From Lachnospiraceae bacterium UBA7054 (GTDB lineage: Bacteria > Bacillota > Clostridia > Lachnospirales > Lachnospiraceae), in NCBI GenBank assembly GCA_002492725.1, contig DLAF01000062.1, positions 1 to 59,643 on the forward strand: a stretch of DNA of 59,643 nucleotides, read 5' to 3'. The notes beneath the pieces were generated by a model. The model made no database searches. It was not told where the DNA came from and was given only the letters and a program-made list of their open reading frames with translations. Each line of letters begins with the position of its first letter. The first letter of the stretch is position 1. Made by a program: the position numbers and the translations under genes. Shown here piece by piece: positions 8,792-17,215 of the stretch.

Positions 8792-10426
8792 ATGAATCCA
8801 ACGATCATTCTTTCCATGGCCGGCGGCCTGGGGCTGTTTTTATATGGTATGCGCATTATGAGCGACAGCATCGAAAAGGTTGCAGGCGCCAGGCTCAGAG
8901 GCATTTTGGAGAGACTTACGACGAACCGTTTTATGGGCATTTTAGTGGGCGTCATCTTTACGGCGGCAATCCAGTCGTCTTCGGCCTGTACGGTGATGGT
9001 GGTCAGCTTCGTCAATTCCGGTCTGATGACGCTTACGCAGGCGGCGGGCGTGATCTTCGGTGCCAATATCGGTACGACGGTGACAGCCCTCCTCGTTTCC
9101 CTGAAACTGGAGAAAGCGGCGCCTGTGATCCTGCTTGTGGGCGTTCTTATTATTATGTTCGTCAAGAAGCAGAAGATATCCAGATGGGGCGAAGTCATTA
9201 TCGGCTTCGGCGTTCTCTTTATGGGATTGAGTACGATGTCGGGAGCGATGTCGGGCATGAAGGATTCGCCGGCGGTCTTACATATGTTTGCCTCCCTGCG
9301 CTCGCCGATCCTGGCGGTGCTTTTGGGGACGGTTCTTACGGCGGTGATCCAGAGCTCCTCGGTGACGGTCAGTATCATGGTTCTTCTTGCCAATCAGGGC
9401 CTGATGAGTCTGGATATCGGCATGTTTATTATCTTAGGCTGTAATATCGGTGCCTGTACCTCGGCTCTTCTCGCGTCCTTAAACGGTAAGAAGGATGCAA
9501 AGCGGGCGGCGGCGATCCATTTGGTTTTTAATATCATCGGTACGATCATTGTATACGCCATCTTTTTGCTGGCGGTGGAAGAGATCGTGAACGGATTGGA
9601 AATTCTGGCGCACGGTGATGCGGGCCGAGTGGTTGCTTATGCGCATATCCTGATCAAGGTATTTCAGGTGATCATTATGATGCCGTTTATTAAGCAGATC
9701 GTAAAACTGACCCATGTGCTGGTACCGGGCGACGACAAGAAGATTGGTTACCGGGACAGCTACCAGCTCAAATACATAGGCGAGAAGATGCTTTTAAATC
9801 CGGCTACTGCCATGGTGGAAGTCATTAAGGAACTTGACCGCATGGGCTCCTTGGCAAATGAAAACTTAAACCGCGCGATGAATGCCCTGATCACACTGGA
9901 CAGGGAGGAAATCGATGAGGTATATGAGGTGGAGAAAAATATCGACTTCTTAAGCCATGCCATTACGAACTATTTGGTAAAAATCAATCAGACGACCCTG
10001 CCGATCGAGGACTTGAAGAGTATCGGTGCGCTCTTCCATGTGGTCAATGATATCGAGCGGATTGGAGATCATGCGGAGAACATTGCGGATGCGGCGGCGC
10101 GCAGGGAGGAGACCGGCATCGGTTTTTCCAAGGAGGCGCAGCGTGAGCTGGGCGAGATGATGGATATGGTCAATACGGTTCTGCGCTTTTCCTTTGAAAT
10201 GTTTGTAAAGAGTACGGAAGAGCATGAGGAAGATATCAGAAACCTGGAAGAGGCCATTGACGAGAAGGAGAAAGAATTGCAGCAGAAGCATATCGAGAGG
10301 CTGTCAAGCAACGAGTGTACGCCCGAAGCGGGAGCTCTGTTTTCCGATATCGTTTCGGGGCTGGAGCGCGTGGCGGATCATGCGACAAACATTGCCTTTG
10401 CGAATACTTATTTTGAGCCAAATTAG
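8792..10426 (+). CDS. Na/Pi-cotransporter II family protein with PhoU-like C-terminal domain
   Basis: A membrane protein for sodium-coupled phosphate uptake or efflux. The first about 310 residues are hydrophobic and carry two inverted repeats of the NptA family, each with a QSSS motif: AIQSSSACTVMVVSFVNSG and VIQSSSVTVSIMVLLANQG. Two GANIGT/GCNIGA motifs accompany them. From about 330 to the end (544) the sequence is a soluble helical PhoU-like region with ERIGDHAENIADAA and ERVADHATNIAFAN. That domain combination is common in Firmicutes. Phosphate transport is interesting beside the polyphosphate genes farther on, but they are not one operon. Confidence 0.9.
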   Translation: MNPTIILSMAGGLGLFLYGMRIMSDSIEKVAGARLRGILERLTTNRFMGILVGVIFTAAIQSSSACTVMVVSFVNSGLMTLTQAAGVIFGANIGTTVTALLVSLKLEKAAPVILLVGVLIIMFVKKQKISRWGEVIIGFGVLFMGLSTMSGAMSGMKDSPAVLHMFASLRSPILAVLLGTVLTAVIQSSSVTVSIMVLLANQGLMSLDIGMFIILGCNIGACTSALLASLNGKKDAKRAAAIHLVFNIIGTIIVYAIFLLAVEEIVNGLEILAHGDAGRVVAYAHILIKVFQVIIMMPFIKQIVKLTHVLVPGDDKKIGYRDSYQLKYIGEKMLLNPATAMVEVIKELDRMGSLANENLNRAMNALITLDREEIDEVYEVEKNIDFLSHAITNYLVKINQTTLPIEDLKSIGALFHVVNDIERIGDHAENIADAAARREETGIGFSKEAQRELGEMMDMVNTVLRFSFEMFVKSTEEHEEDIRNLEEAIDEKEKELQQKHIERLSSNECTPEAGALFSDIVSGLERVADHATNIAFANTYFEPN

Positions 10427-10455
10427 GAACGGATACAGGGAGAAAAACTATTTCC

Positions 10456-11601
10456 ATGAAGAAACGGAAAATGGCGCTTGTAATAGCGACTGTTATTTTA
10501 ACAAATGCAACGTTGACTGCGCGGGCTTCCTCGCCCATATGTGATCTTTTGCCGGCCGGACAGTTAAAGCTGGATCGGGAGTCGGAACAAGTGGCAGAAA
10601 CGCTAAGCGGTAACAGTACACAGGTCAGCGGCAACAGTATCGGGAGCGGCGCAGAGACGGCGCAGGATGTATTGAACGGTTCGTTAGGCTCCGGTACGGT
10701 ACTCCTTTCTGAAAAGACCGCAAAAGATTACGAGCTTGCTTATGAGCGGGCAAAGAATGCCAATTGGGGCTATACCAATCTCGGCATTGCCAACGTGAGC
10801 GATAACCTGAATATCAGAGCGATTGGGGCAGAGGACGGGCGGCTGGTAGGAAAACTGCCCAAGGACGCGGCCTGTGAAGTACTTGATATGGACGAGACCT
10901 GGGCGCATATCAGTTCCGGAAATGTGGAGGGGTATGTGAGCCGGGATTATCTTTTGACAGGAATTCCCGCCAAGCACAGGGCGGAAGAACTTGCTACCAC
11001 CATGGCGAAGGTCACGACGGACAGCTTAAAGGTGCGGGCACAGGCCAATACGGACTCGGAAGTCATCACCCTGGTACCACGAGGCGAGGAACTGGAAGTC
11101 TCTGCCGTGGAGGGCGACTGGGTAAAGGTCTTTTTGGATGACGATGAGGTCTTTGTTTCGGCGGAGTATGTGGAAGTCAGCGCGGAACTTGGCACGGCGG
11201 TCACGATGTCGGAACTTCTTTACGGGCAGGGCATTTCCGATGTGCGTGTGGATATCTGTCAGTACGCGAAAGAGTTTATCGGCAATCCCTACGTGTGGGG
11301 CGGGACAAGCCTGACAAAGGGAGCCGACTGCTCCGGTTTTGTGATGAGCGTCTTTCAAAAGTACGGTGTGAAGCTTCCACGGAATTCCAGAGCACAGGCA
11401 GGCTGTGGAACTACGATTAAGGTGTCGGAAGCAAAACCCGGTGATTTGATTTTCTACGCCAAGGGCAAGACCATCAATCATGTTGCCATTTACATCGGAA
11501 ACGGCCAGGTGGTTCACGCCAGCAGCCCCAAGACGGGAATCAAGATTTCCAACGTTTCCTACCGTTCGCCGTTTAAAGCGGTGCGGGTATTGTATGACTG
11601 A
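10456..11601 (+). CDS. secreted SH3-domain NlpC/P60 peptidoglycan hydrolase
   Basis: A cell-wall endopeptidase that would cleave stem peptides (typically D-Glu to diamino acid bonds). A signal peptide spans about residues 1-25 (MKKRKMALVIATVIL then LTARAS). Two bacterial SH3 domains follow (about 105-160 and 180-240; the repeated LNIRA and LKVRAQ strands are visible). The C-terminal NlpC/P60 domain has GADCSGF (catalytic Cys near 291), NHVAIYIGNG (His near 342) and QVVHAS. The Cys-His-His catalytic set looks intact. The start ATG is 29 bp after the symporter gene, with AGGGAG somewhat far upstream. Confidence 0.93.
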   Translation: MKKRKMALVIATVILTNATLTARASSPICDLLPAGQLKLDRESEQVAETLSGNSTQVSGNSIGSGAETAQDVLNGSLGSGTVLLSEKTAKDYELAYERAKNANWGYTNLGIANVSDNLNIRAIGAEDGRLVGKLPKDAACEVLDMDETWAHISSGNVEGYVSRDYLLTGIPAKHRAEELATTMAKVTTDSLKVRAQANTDSEVITLVPRGEELEVSAVEGDWVKVFLDDDEVFVSAEYVEVSAELGTAVTMSELLYGQGISDVRVDICQYAKEFIGNPYVWGGTSLTKGADCSGFVMSVFQKYGVKLPRNSRAQAGCGTTIKVSEAKPGDLIFYAKGKTINHVAIYIGNGQVVHASSPKTGIKISNVSYRSPFKAVRVLYD

Positions 11602-11616
11602 AGCAGGGAGACTAAG

Positions 11617-11991
11617 ATGGAAAAACGTATCCTGACTTATCGAAAATATATGGATGAATTGCTTTTGCGGGAGGATGTTGATTGGGAGCGGATCAGGGAG
11701 GAACATCTCGTGCAGGTGGGATTTTTCCAGCATGAGCGGCTGATCCATCTGATTGTCACGGTGATTTTTGCCCTGTTTACCATACTGTCGATCGGTATGG
11801 CATTCCTGCTGATGGCGCAGGGAACGGACGGCGCGGGAAGTTTGCTTTTGGTGGTGGCGGCGTTTTTGGTATTGCTCATTCCCTATGTGCGGCACTACTA
11901 TATTTTGGAAAATGAAGTACAGAAAATGTACCGTCAGTATGATGAGATCGCGGCGAAATTGGGGGAGAGTTATCGACAGAGCGCGCACTGA
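11617..11991 (+). CDS. small membrane protein of unknown function, two transmembrane segments
   Basis: A 124-residue protein 15 bp after the NlpC/P60 gene and very probably cotranscribed with it. The first 45 residues are charged (LREDVDWERIREEHLVQ). Two hydrophobic segments (LIVTVIFALFTILSIGMAFL and LLLVVAAFLVLLIPYV) and a charged C-terminal tail follow. I do not recognise a named family. The pairing with a cell-wall hydrolase may suggest an envelope role, but that is inference only. Confidence 0.75.
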   Translation: MEKRILTYRKYMDELLLREDVDWERIREEHLVQVGFFQHERLIHLIVTVIFALFTILSIGMAFLLMAQGTDGAGSLLLVVAAFLVLLIPYVRHYYILENEVQKMYRQYDEIAAKLGESYRQSAH

Positions 11992-12056
11992 GAATAAAAA
12001 AACTGCGGCGGCCTGTGTATTTGATACGCAAATTTCTGCGGCAATGCAAAATAAGC

Positions 12057-12085
12057 TTTACAACACAGTACCACTGTGGTAAAAT
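12057..12085 (+). promoter_or_regulatory. promoter of rpsO with an inverted repeat in the spacer
   Basis: TTTACA (12057-12062) and TAAAAT (12080-12085) are spaced by 17 bp. The spacer itself contains a perfect inverted repeat, CACAGT (12064-12069), ACC, ACTGTG (12073-12078), centred between the two promoter elements, where a repressor could sit. Transcription should start near 12092. Confidence 0.7.
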
Positions 12086-12091
12086 ATGACG

Positions 12092-12187
12092 GTATGAAAT
12101 TCAGCCGATACGCGGAGGCGGGACACTCCGACCCCTTCCTGGTGTCAGGCGGTTATCAGGGCAGCCCCCTGAAGGAAAGGAGAAATC
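12092..12187 (+). promoter_or_regulatory. rpsO mRNA leader, putative S15 autoregulatory region
   Basis: The roughly 96-nt leader is predicted to fold into three short hairpins: CGGAG/CTCCG with an 8-nt loop, CCTG/CAGG with a GTGT loop, and CAGGG/CCCTG directly before the AAAGGAG site. Ribosomal protein S15 represses its own mRNA in several bacterial lineages through unrelated leader folds, so autoregulation is plausible; the fold here was judged by eye only. Confidence 0.45.
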
Positions 12188-12454
12188 ATGATTTCTAAGG
12201 AAAAGAAGACAGCGATTATTAACGAGTATGCCAGAACGCCCGGCGATACCGGTTCACCGGAGGTACAGGTGGCAGTATTGACGGCAAGGATTCAGGAACT
12301 TACCGATCATTTGAAAGAGCATCCCAAGGATCATCATTCCAGAAGAGGTCTTTTGAAGATGGTAGGTCAAAGACGCGGCCTGCTGGGATATCTGAAAGAA
12401 AAGGATATCGAGAGATATCGTGCACTGATCGAGAAACTTGGACTTCGTAAATAA
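12188..12454 (+). CDS. rpsO: 30S ribosomal protein S15
   Basis: S15 binds 16S rRNA helices 20-22 early in 30S assembly. The 88-residue product has the full family length and signatures: GDTGSPEVQVAVLTARI, LTDHLKEHPKDHHSRRGL and GQRRGLLGYLKEKD. AAAGGAG lies just upstream. As in most bacteria it is followed by pnp, here after 105 bp that include a strong hairpin. Confidence 0.98.
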   Translation: MISKEKKTAIINEYARTPGDTGSPEVQVAVLTARIQELTDHLKEHPKDHHSRRGLLKMVGQRRGLLGYLKEKDIERYRALIEKLGLRK

Positions 12455-12466
12455 GGAGAGCTGATG

Positions 12467-12508
12467 AGCGGAGATAGGGTTGGCAGGTCCGACCCTAAAT
12501 CCGCTTTT
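12467..12508 (+). terminator. rpsO-pnp intergenic hairpin (partial terminator or RNase III-type processing site)
   Basis: A two-part stem: AGCGGA (12467-12472) with TCCGCT (12500-12505), and an inner 8-bp stem 12476-12483 with 12489-12496 around a 5-nt loop. A symmetric internal loop of three bases separates them. The 3' side runs into TTTT then CC, a short U tract. In E. coli the equivalent space holds the rpsO terminator and the pnp leader hairpin used for PNPase autocontrol; a similar role here is inferred. Confidence 0.65.
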
Positions 12509-12559
12509 CCATTTAGAAGCAAAGAGAAGAATCAAAGAAGAGAAGAAGGAGAGAGGATT

Positions 12560-14650
12560 ATGTACAAGAGTTATACCATGGAACTCGCCGGCCGTACCCT
12601 TCGTGTGGACATCGACAGAGTCGGCAAACAGGCAAACGGCTGCGCGTTTATGCAGTACGGGGAGACTACCGTGTTGTCTACCGCAACGGCTTCGGACAAG
12701 CCCAGGGACGGCATTGATTTCTTCCCCTGCAGCGTAGAGTATGAGGAAAAATTTTATGCGGTAGGAAAGATTCCCGGCGGTTTTAATAAGAGGGAGGGAA
12801 AGCCTTCTGAGAACGCTATCTTGACGAGCCGCGTGATCGACAGGCCCATGAGACCGTTGTTTCCCAAGGATTATCGCAATGATGTGACCTTAAATAATAT
12901 GGTGATGAGCGTGGATCCTGCCTGCCGCCCTGAGCTGGTGGCGATGCTTGGCACGGCGATCGCGACCTGTATTTCGGACATTCCCTTTGCAGGGCCTTGT
13001 GCGATGACGCAGATGGGTATGGTGGACGGCGAGTTGATCGTGAACCCTTCCCAGGAGCAGTGGGATAAAGGTGACCTGAAGATGACGGTGGCTTCCACCT
13101 CTGAGCGGGTTATGATGATCGAGGCAGGCGCCAACGAAGTGCCGGAGGCGAAGATACTGGAAGCAATCTATAAGGCGCACGAGGTCAACCAGACGATCAT
13201 TTCCTTTATTGATAAGATCGTCGCGGAAGTCGGTAAGCCCAAGCACAGTTATGAGAGCTGTGCAGTGCCTGAGCAGATGTTTGAGGACATGAAGAAGATC
13301 GTGACGCCTGAAGAGATGGAAAAGGCAGTCTTCACAGACGAGAAGCAGGTGCGCGAGGAGAATATCAAGAATATCACCGCAAGGCTGGAGGAGGCTTTTG
13401 CGGAGAACGAGGAGTATCTGGCAGTCCTTGACGAGGCGGTGTATCAGTACCAGAAAAAGACGGTTCGCAAGATGATCTTAAAGGATCACAAGCGTCCCGA
13501 CGGCAGAGCCCTTGACCAGATCAGGCCGCTTTCCGCAGAGGTGGATATCATACCCAGAGTGCACGGTTCCGCGATGTTCACCAGAGGACAGACCCAGATC
13601 TGCAATGTATGTACGCTGGCGCCGCTTTCTGAGATGCAGAAGGTGGACGGCCTTGACCCGAACGTTACGAGCAAGAGATATATGCACCACTACAATTTCC
13701 CGTCCTACTCCGTAGGTGAGACTAAGGTGAGCAGAGGCCCCGGCAGAAGAGAAATCGGTCATGGTGCGCTGGCGGAGAGGGCGCTTATACCTGTGCTGCC
13801 CTCCGAGGAGGAGTTTCCCTATGCCATTCGTACCGTATCGGAGACTTTTGAGTCCAACGGTTCTACTTCCATGGCTTCCACCTGTGCGTCCTGTATGTCC
13901 CTGATGGCGGCGGGCGTGCCGATCAAGAAGATGGTTGCGGGTATCTCCTGTGGTCTGGTAACGGGCGATACGGATGATGATTTTGTGCTTCTGACGGATA
14001 TTCAGGGGCTTGAGGATTTCTTTGGCGATATGGACTTTAAGGTGACGGGAACCCATGAGGGCATCACGGCCATTCAGATGGATATCAAGATCCACGGTCT
14101 GACAAAGCCTATCGTGGAAGGCGCAATCGAAAGATGCCGCGAAGCGAGGGAGTTTATCATGGCTAACTGCATGAGCCCGGCAATTTCTGCGCCCCGTAAG
14201 GAGGTTGGCCCTTACGCGCCGAAGATCATTTCCATTCAGATCGATCCCGATAAGATCGGTGATGTGGTGGGTCAGCGCGGCAAGACCATCAATGAAATCA
14301 TTGCCCGCACCGGCGTGAAGATCGATATCAACGACGAAGGCCAGGTTTCCGTCTGCGGTACGGATGCTGAGATGATGGACAAGGCTGTGGAGATGATCAA
14401 GATGATTACCACGGACTTTGCGGAAGGTCAGATTTTTCAGGGTAAGGTAGTAAGCATTAAGGAATTCGGCGCATTTATCGAGTTCGCACCCGGCAAGGAA
14501 GGCATGGTTCACATTTCCAAGATTGCGAAGGAGAGAATCAATCGCGTGGAGGATGTGCTCACGCTTGGCGATGTCGTCACGGTGGTGTGCCTTGGCAAGG
14601 ACAAGATGGGGAGGATCAGCTTCTCCATGAAGGATGTTGCGCAGGTGTGA
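12560..14650 (+). CDS. pnp: polyribonucleotide nucleotidyltransferase (PNPase)
   Basis: A 3'-5' phosphorolytic exoribonuclease of the RNA degradosome. The 696-residue protein has the first RNase PH domain (about 10-145), the helical linker, the second RNase PH domain (about 310-540), a KH domain with IGDVVGQRGKTINEI, and a C-terminal S1 domain (FQGKVVSIKEFGAFIEF to the end). The hydrophilic stretch encoded upstream from 12464 is not part of the family. The ATG at 12560 has AAGGAG at 12546-12551 and gives the usual N-terminus. Regulation may involve the hairpin at 12467-12508. Confidence 0.97.
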   Translation: MYKSYTMELAGRTLRVDIDRVGKQANGCAFMQYGETTVLSTATASDKPRDGIDFFPCSVEYEEKFYAVGKIPGGFNKREGKPSENAILTSRVIDRPMRPLFPKDYRNDVTLNNMVMSVDPACRPELVAMLGTAIATCISDIPFAGPCAMTQMGMVDGELIVNPSQEQWDKGDLKMTVASTSERVMMIEAGANEVPEAKILEAIYKAHEVNQTIISFIDKIVAEVGKPKHSYESCAVPEQMFEDMKKIVTPEEMEKAVFTDEKQVREENIKNITARLEEAFAENEEYLAVLDEAVYQYQKKTVRKMILKDHKRPDGRALDQIRPLSAEVDIIPRVHGSAMFTRGQTQICNVCTLAPLSEMQKVDGLDPNVTSKRYMHHYNFPSYSVGETKVSRGPGRREIGHGALAERALIPVLPSEEEFPYAIRTVSETFESNGSTSMASTCASCMSLMAAGVPIKKMVAGISCGLVTGDTDDDFVLLTDIQGLEDFFGDMDFKVTGTHEGITAIQMDIKIHGLTKPIVEGAIERCREAREFIMANCMSPAISAPRKEVGPYAPKIISIQIDPDKIGDVVGQRGKTINEIIARTGVKIDINDEGQVSVCGTDAEMMDKAVEMIKMITTDFAEGQIFQGKVVSIKEFGAFIEFAPGKEGMVHISKIAKERINRVEDVLTLGDVVTVVCLGKDKMGRISFSMKDVAQV

Positions 14651-14698
14651 GGACGCGGATGCGCGTGACACAGGCTATGGACAATGAGGAGAACAGAG

Positions 14699-15769
14699 AT
14701 GAAGGATTCCGTTATCTTGATTGTTGACGATGTGGACATCGACAGAGGCATTCTGTGTGAGATTTTTTCTGAATATACGACGGTGGAGGCTGCCAATGGC
14801 AGACAGGCCATCGAGATTATCGAGGCGAACCCGGATCGGATATCCGCGGTTCTCCTCGATGTTGTCATGCCCGTAATGAATGGTCTGGAAGTGATCGACG
14901 AGATGAAGAGCCGTGGGTGGCTCGCTCGTATTCCCGTCATCCTGATCTCGGGCGAAGCAACGCTGGCGGCGGAGCGAATCGCCTACGAGATGGGCGCGAC
15001 CGATGTGATCCACAAGCCCTATGACAGTATTGTGATCAAGCAGAGAACGCAGAACATCATGGAGCTTTATTATAATAAGCGTCATCTGGAGGAGATGGTG
15101 GAGCTGCAGACGGGTGTGCTGCGACAGCAGGCGGCGGAACTGCAGCGCATGAATAATCGTATCATAGACACCATGAGCAATGTGGTGGAATTTCGCAATC
15201 TGGAATCGGGGGATCATGTCAAACGGGTGAAGAAGTTTACGCGCATTCTGGCAGAGCATGTGGCGGCGGTTTATCCGGAATATCAGCTTGACGAGGAAGC
15301 AATCGACGTGATCACGGCGGCGGCTGCCATGCACGATGTGGGAAAGATAGCGATTTCTGATGCCATTCTTTTAAAACCGGGCAAGCTTACAAAAGAAGAA
15401 TTTGATGTGATGAAGACACATACCATCAAGGGGTGTGAGATCATCGAGATGCTGGAAGATATCCAGGAAGGTGAATACGGCAGAGTGAGTTACGATATCT
15501 GCCGCTACCACCATGAGCGGTATGACGGGAGAGGTTATCCGGAAGGTCTCAGGGGAGAGGAGATTCCCATTGCCGCGCAGATTGTTTCCGTGGCGGACGT
15601 TTATGACGCGCTGGTCAGCGACCGATGCTATAAGGAAGCCTATACCCCTGCAGAGGCCTACGATATGATTATGCGGGGCGAATGCGGTGAGTTTTCGCCT
15701 AAGATACGCACATGCCTGGCCCGCGCACGGGAAGAGTTTGAGCGGGAGGCCGTGCAGAGCAGAAAGTAA
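14699..15769 (+). CDS. response regulator with HD-GYP output domain (putative c-di-GMP phosphodiesterase)
   Basis: The receiver domain (1-125) has acidic residues at 10-11, phospho-acceptor Asp54 in VLLDVVMP, a conserved Ser in LISGEA and Lys in IHKPYD. A coiled segment follows, then an HD-GYP domain (about 150-345) with HDVGKIAISDAIL and HHERYDGRGYPEGL, the metal and GYP motifs expected of an active enzyme hydrolysing cyclic di-GMP to GMP. The start ATG 14699 (AGGAG, 7-nt spacing) is better placed than ATG 14684. It lies 48 bp after pnp. Its stop is only 2 bp from the stop of the convergent pyrI gene. The cognate kinase is not adjacent. Confidence 0.93.
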   Translation: MKDSVILIVDDVDIDRGILCEIFSEYTTVEAANGRQAIEIIEANPDRISAVLLDVVMPVMNGLEVIDEMKSRGWLARIPVILISGEATLAAERIAYEMGATDVIHKPYDSIVIKQRTQNIMELYYNKRHLEEMVELQTGVLRQQAAELQRMNNRIIDTMSNVVEFRNLESGDHVKRVKKFTRILAEHVAAVYPEYQLDEEAIDVITAAAAMHDVGKIAISDAILLKPGKLTKEEFDVMKTHTIKGCEIIEMLEDIQEGEYGRVSYDICRYHHERYDGRGYPEGLRGEEIPIAAQIVSVADVYDALVSDRCYKEAYTPAEAYDMIMRGECGEFSPKIRTCLARAREEFEREAVQSRK

Positions 15770-15771
15770 GC

Positions 15772-16212
15772 TCACCACTGGCTGGAAGAATTGCTTGCCT
15801 TTTCTTCGCAGTATTTGCAGCGGTAGATTTCCTTTTCTTCATCCGCGAGTACAAAGATGTGAGGCAGTTCCTGCTCGATTGAGGTGATGCAGCGCGGGTT
15901 TTTGCACTTGATGACATTGTGGATCTCCCGAGGGAGCACCAGTTCTTTCTTTTCTACAATTTCACCGTTTTTAATCACGTTGACGGTGATATTATGATCA
16001 ATGACAGCAAGGATATCCAGATTCAGGGTGTTGATATCACACTCCACCTTGAGGATATCCTTTTTCCCTTTCTTATTGCTGCGGGCGTTTTTGATGATCG
16101 CCACCGTGCAGTCCAGCTTATCCAGTTTCAGGTGATGGTAAATGTCCAGACTCTTGCCGGCCTGGATGTGATCGAGCACGAAGCCTTCTTCGATTTTTCC
16201 TACGTTTAGCAT
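15772..16212 (-). CDS. pyrI: aspartate carbamoyltransferase regulatory chain
   Basis: The non-catalytic subunit that binds nucleotides and zinc and confers allosteric control on aspartate transcarbamoylase. The 146-residue protein starts MLNVGKIEEGFVLDHIQAGK as in the family. Its C-terminal zinc domain has the four cysteines in C-x4-C (KCKNPRC) and C-x2-C (CKYC) arrangement. It follows pyrB by 20 bp on the same strand. Its presence implies a class B, pyrI-containing holoenzyme rather than the Bacillus type. Confidence 0.96.
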   Translation of the reverse strand: MLNVGKIEEGFVLDHIQAGKSLDIYHHLKLDKLDCTVAIIKNARSNKKGKKDILKVECDINTLNLDILAVIDHNITVNVIKNGEIVEKKELVLPREIHNVIKCKNPRCITSIEQELPHIFVLADEEKEIYRCKYCEEKASNSSSQW

Positions 16213-16232
16213 GTAGATACCTTCTTTCTTAA

Positions 16233-17147
16233 TTAGTTTTCTATTTCAAGCAGTGTCAGGATCAGCGCCATCCTTACATAGACACCGTACTGTGCCTGTT
16301 TGAAATAGACGGCGCGGGGATCGTCATCTACCTCCACGGAGATTTCGTTGACCCTGGGCAGGGGATGGAGCACCAGCATGTCCTCTCTGGCGGCGGAGAG
16401 TTTTGCCTTGTCCAGAATGTAAAAGTCTTTTAAGCGGACGTAGTCTTCTTCGTTAAAAAAACGCTCCTTTTGTACTCTGGTCATATAGAGAAGGTCAAGC
16501 CGCGGCATACAGTCTTCCAGACGAATGACTTCCTCATAAGGAATATGCCGTTCCGTCAGCATGTCCGTGATGTAGTCGGGAACCTTTAATTCCGACGGGG
16601 AGATGAAGAGGAAGCTGACGTCGGGGTAGCGAATCAGCGCGTTGATCAGAGAGTGTACCGTGCGCCCGAATTTCAGGTCGCCGCACAGGCCGATGGTAAA
16701 GCCGCCGAGCCTGCCTTTCAGGGAACGAATCGTGAGAAGATCCGTGAGGGTCTGGGTGGGGTGCTGGTGTCCGCCGTCGCCCGCGTTGATCACGGGAATG
16801 CCGGAACGGCTTGCCGCTACCATGGGAGCGCCTTCTTTGGGATGCCGCATGGCACAGATATCCGCATAGCAGGAAATGATGCGGATGGTATCCGACACGC
16901 TCTCGCCTTTTGCGGCGGAGGAGGAACCGGCGTCTGAAAAGCCCAGGACCTGTCCGCCCAGATTCAGCATGGCGGCTTCGAAGCTTAAGCGGGTGCGGGT
17001 GCTTGGCTCGTAAAAACAGGTGGCAAGCTTTTTACCCTCACAGGCGTGGGCATACCTGGCGGGATCGGCCTCGATCCTGTTTGCCAGGTCGAAAAGCCGG
17101 TCAAGCTCCTCCACGGAAAAATCAAGCGGGTTCATCAAATGTCTCAT
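16233..17147 (-). CDS. pyrB: aspartate carbamoyltransferase catalytic chain
   Basis: Catalyses carbamoyl phosphate plus aspartate to N-carbamoyl-aspartate, the committed step of pyrimidine synthesis. The 304-residue protein has the carbamoyl phosphate motif STRTRLSFE (near 50), the HPTQTLTDL motif, LYMTRVQKERF and HPLPRVNEI. The ATG at 17147 has AAGGAG (17164-17159 on the minus strand). A perfect 12-bp palindrome, TGTGATATCACA (17147-17158), lies between the ribosome binding site and the start codon. Only 29 bp separate the upstream terminator's T-run from the start, leaving little room for a separate promoter. Confidence 0.97.
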   Translation of the reverse strand: MRHLMNPLDFSVEELDRLFDLANRIEADPARYAHACEGKKLATCFYEPSTRTRLSFEAAMLNLGGQVLGFSDAGSSSAAKGESVSDTIRIISCYADICAMRHPKEGAPMVAASRSGIPVINAGDGGHQHPTQTLTDLLTIRSLKGRLGGFTIGLCGDLKFGRTVHSLINALIRYPDVSFLFISPSELKVPDYITDMLTERHIPYEEVIRLEDCMPRLDLLYMTRVQKERFFNEEDYVRLKDFYILDKAKLSAAREDMLVLHPLPRVNEISVEVDDDPRAVYFKQAQYGVYVRMALILTLLEIEN

Positions 17148-17176
17148 GTGATATCACACTCCTTTGCAGTAATGTC

Positions 17177-17211
17177 AAAAAAAGTAGAAGAGAAAATTCT
17201 CTTCTACTTTT
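17177..17211 (-). terminator. intrinsic terminator/attenuator between the nitroreductase gene and pyrB
   Basis: On the minus strand, 17211-17197 and 17194-17180 form a perfect 15-bp inverted repeat with almost no loop (the centre AAAATT would open), followed by a run of seven T (17183-17177). It begins 4 bp after the nitroreductase stop codon. Because pyrB starts 30 bp further and has no clear promoter of its own, the element may act as a pyrB attenuator and not just an end point. Confidence 0.85.
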
Positions 17212-17215
17212 GAAA

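Noticed and set aside
11026..11988. A 320-codon minus-strand open frame across the NlpC/P60 gene and the small membrane protein gene
   Set aside because: It runs through two well-supported plus-strand genes and shows no domain of its own.
13478..14671. A 397-codon minus-strand open frame opposite pnp
   Set aside because: It is a shadow of the PNPase coding frame; the His/Arg/Leu-rich translation is typical of antisense frames.
17150..17178. TTGACA on the minus strand (17178-17173) with GATATC 17 bp further as a pyrB promoter
   Set aside because: Transcription would start at or inside the pyrB start codon, bypassing the AAGGAG site; the TTGACA merely overlaps the terminator T-run.
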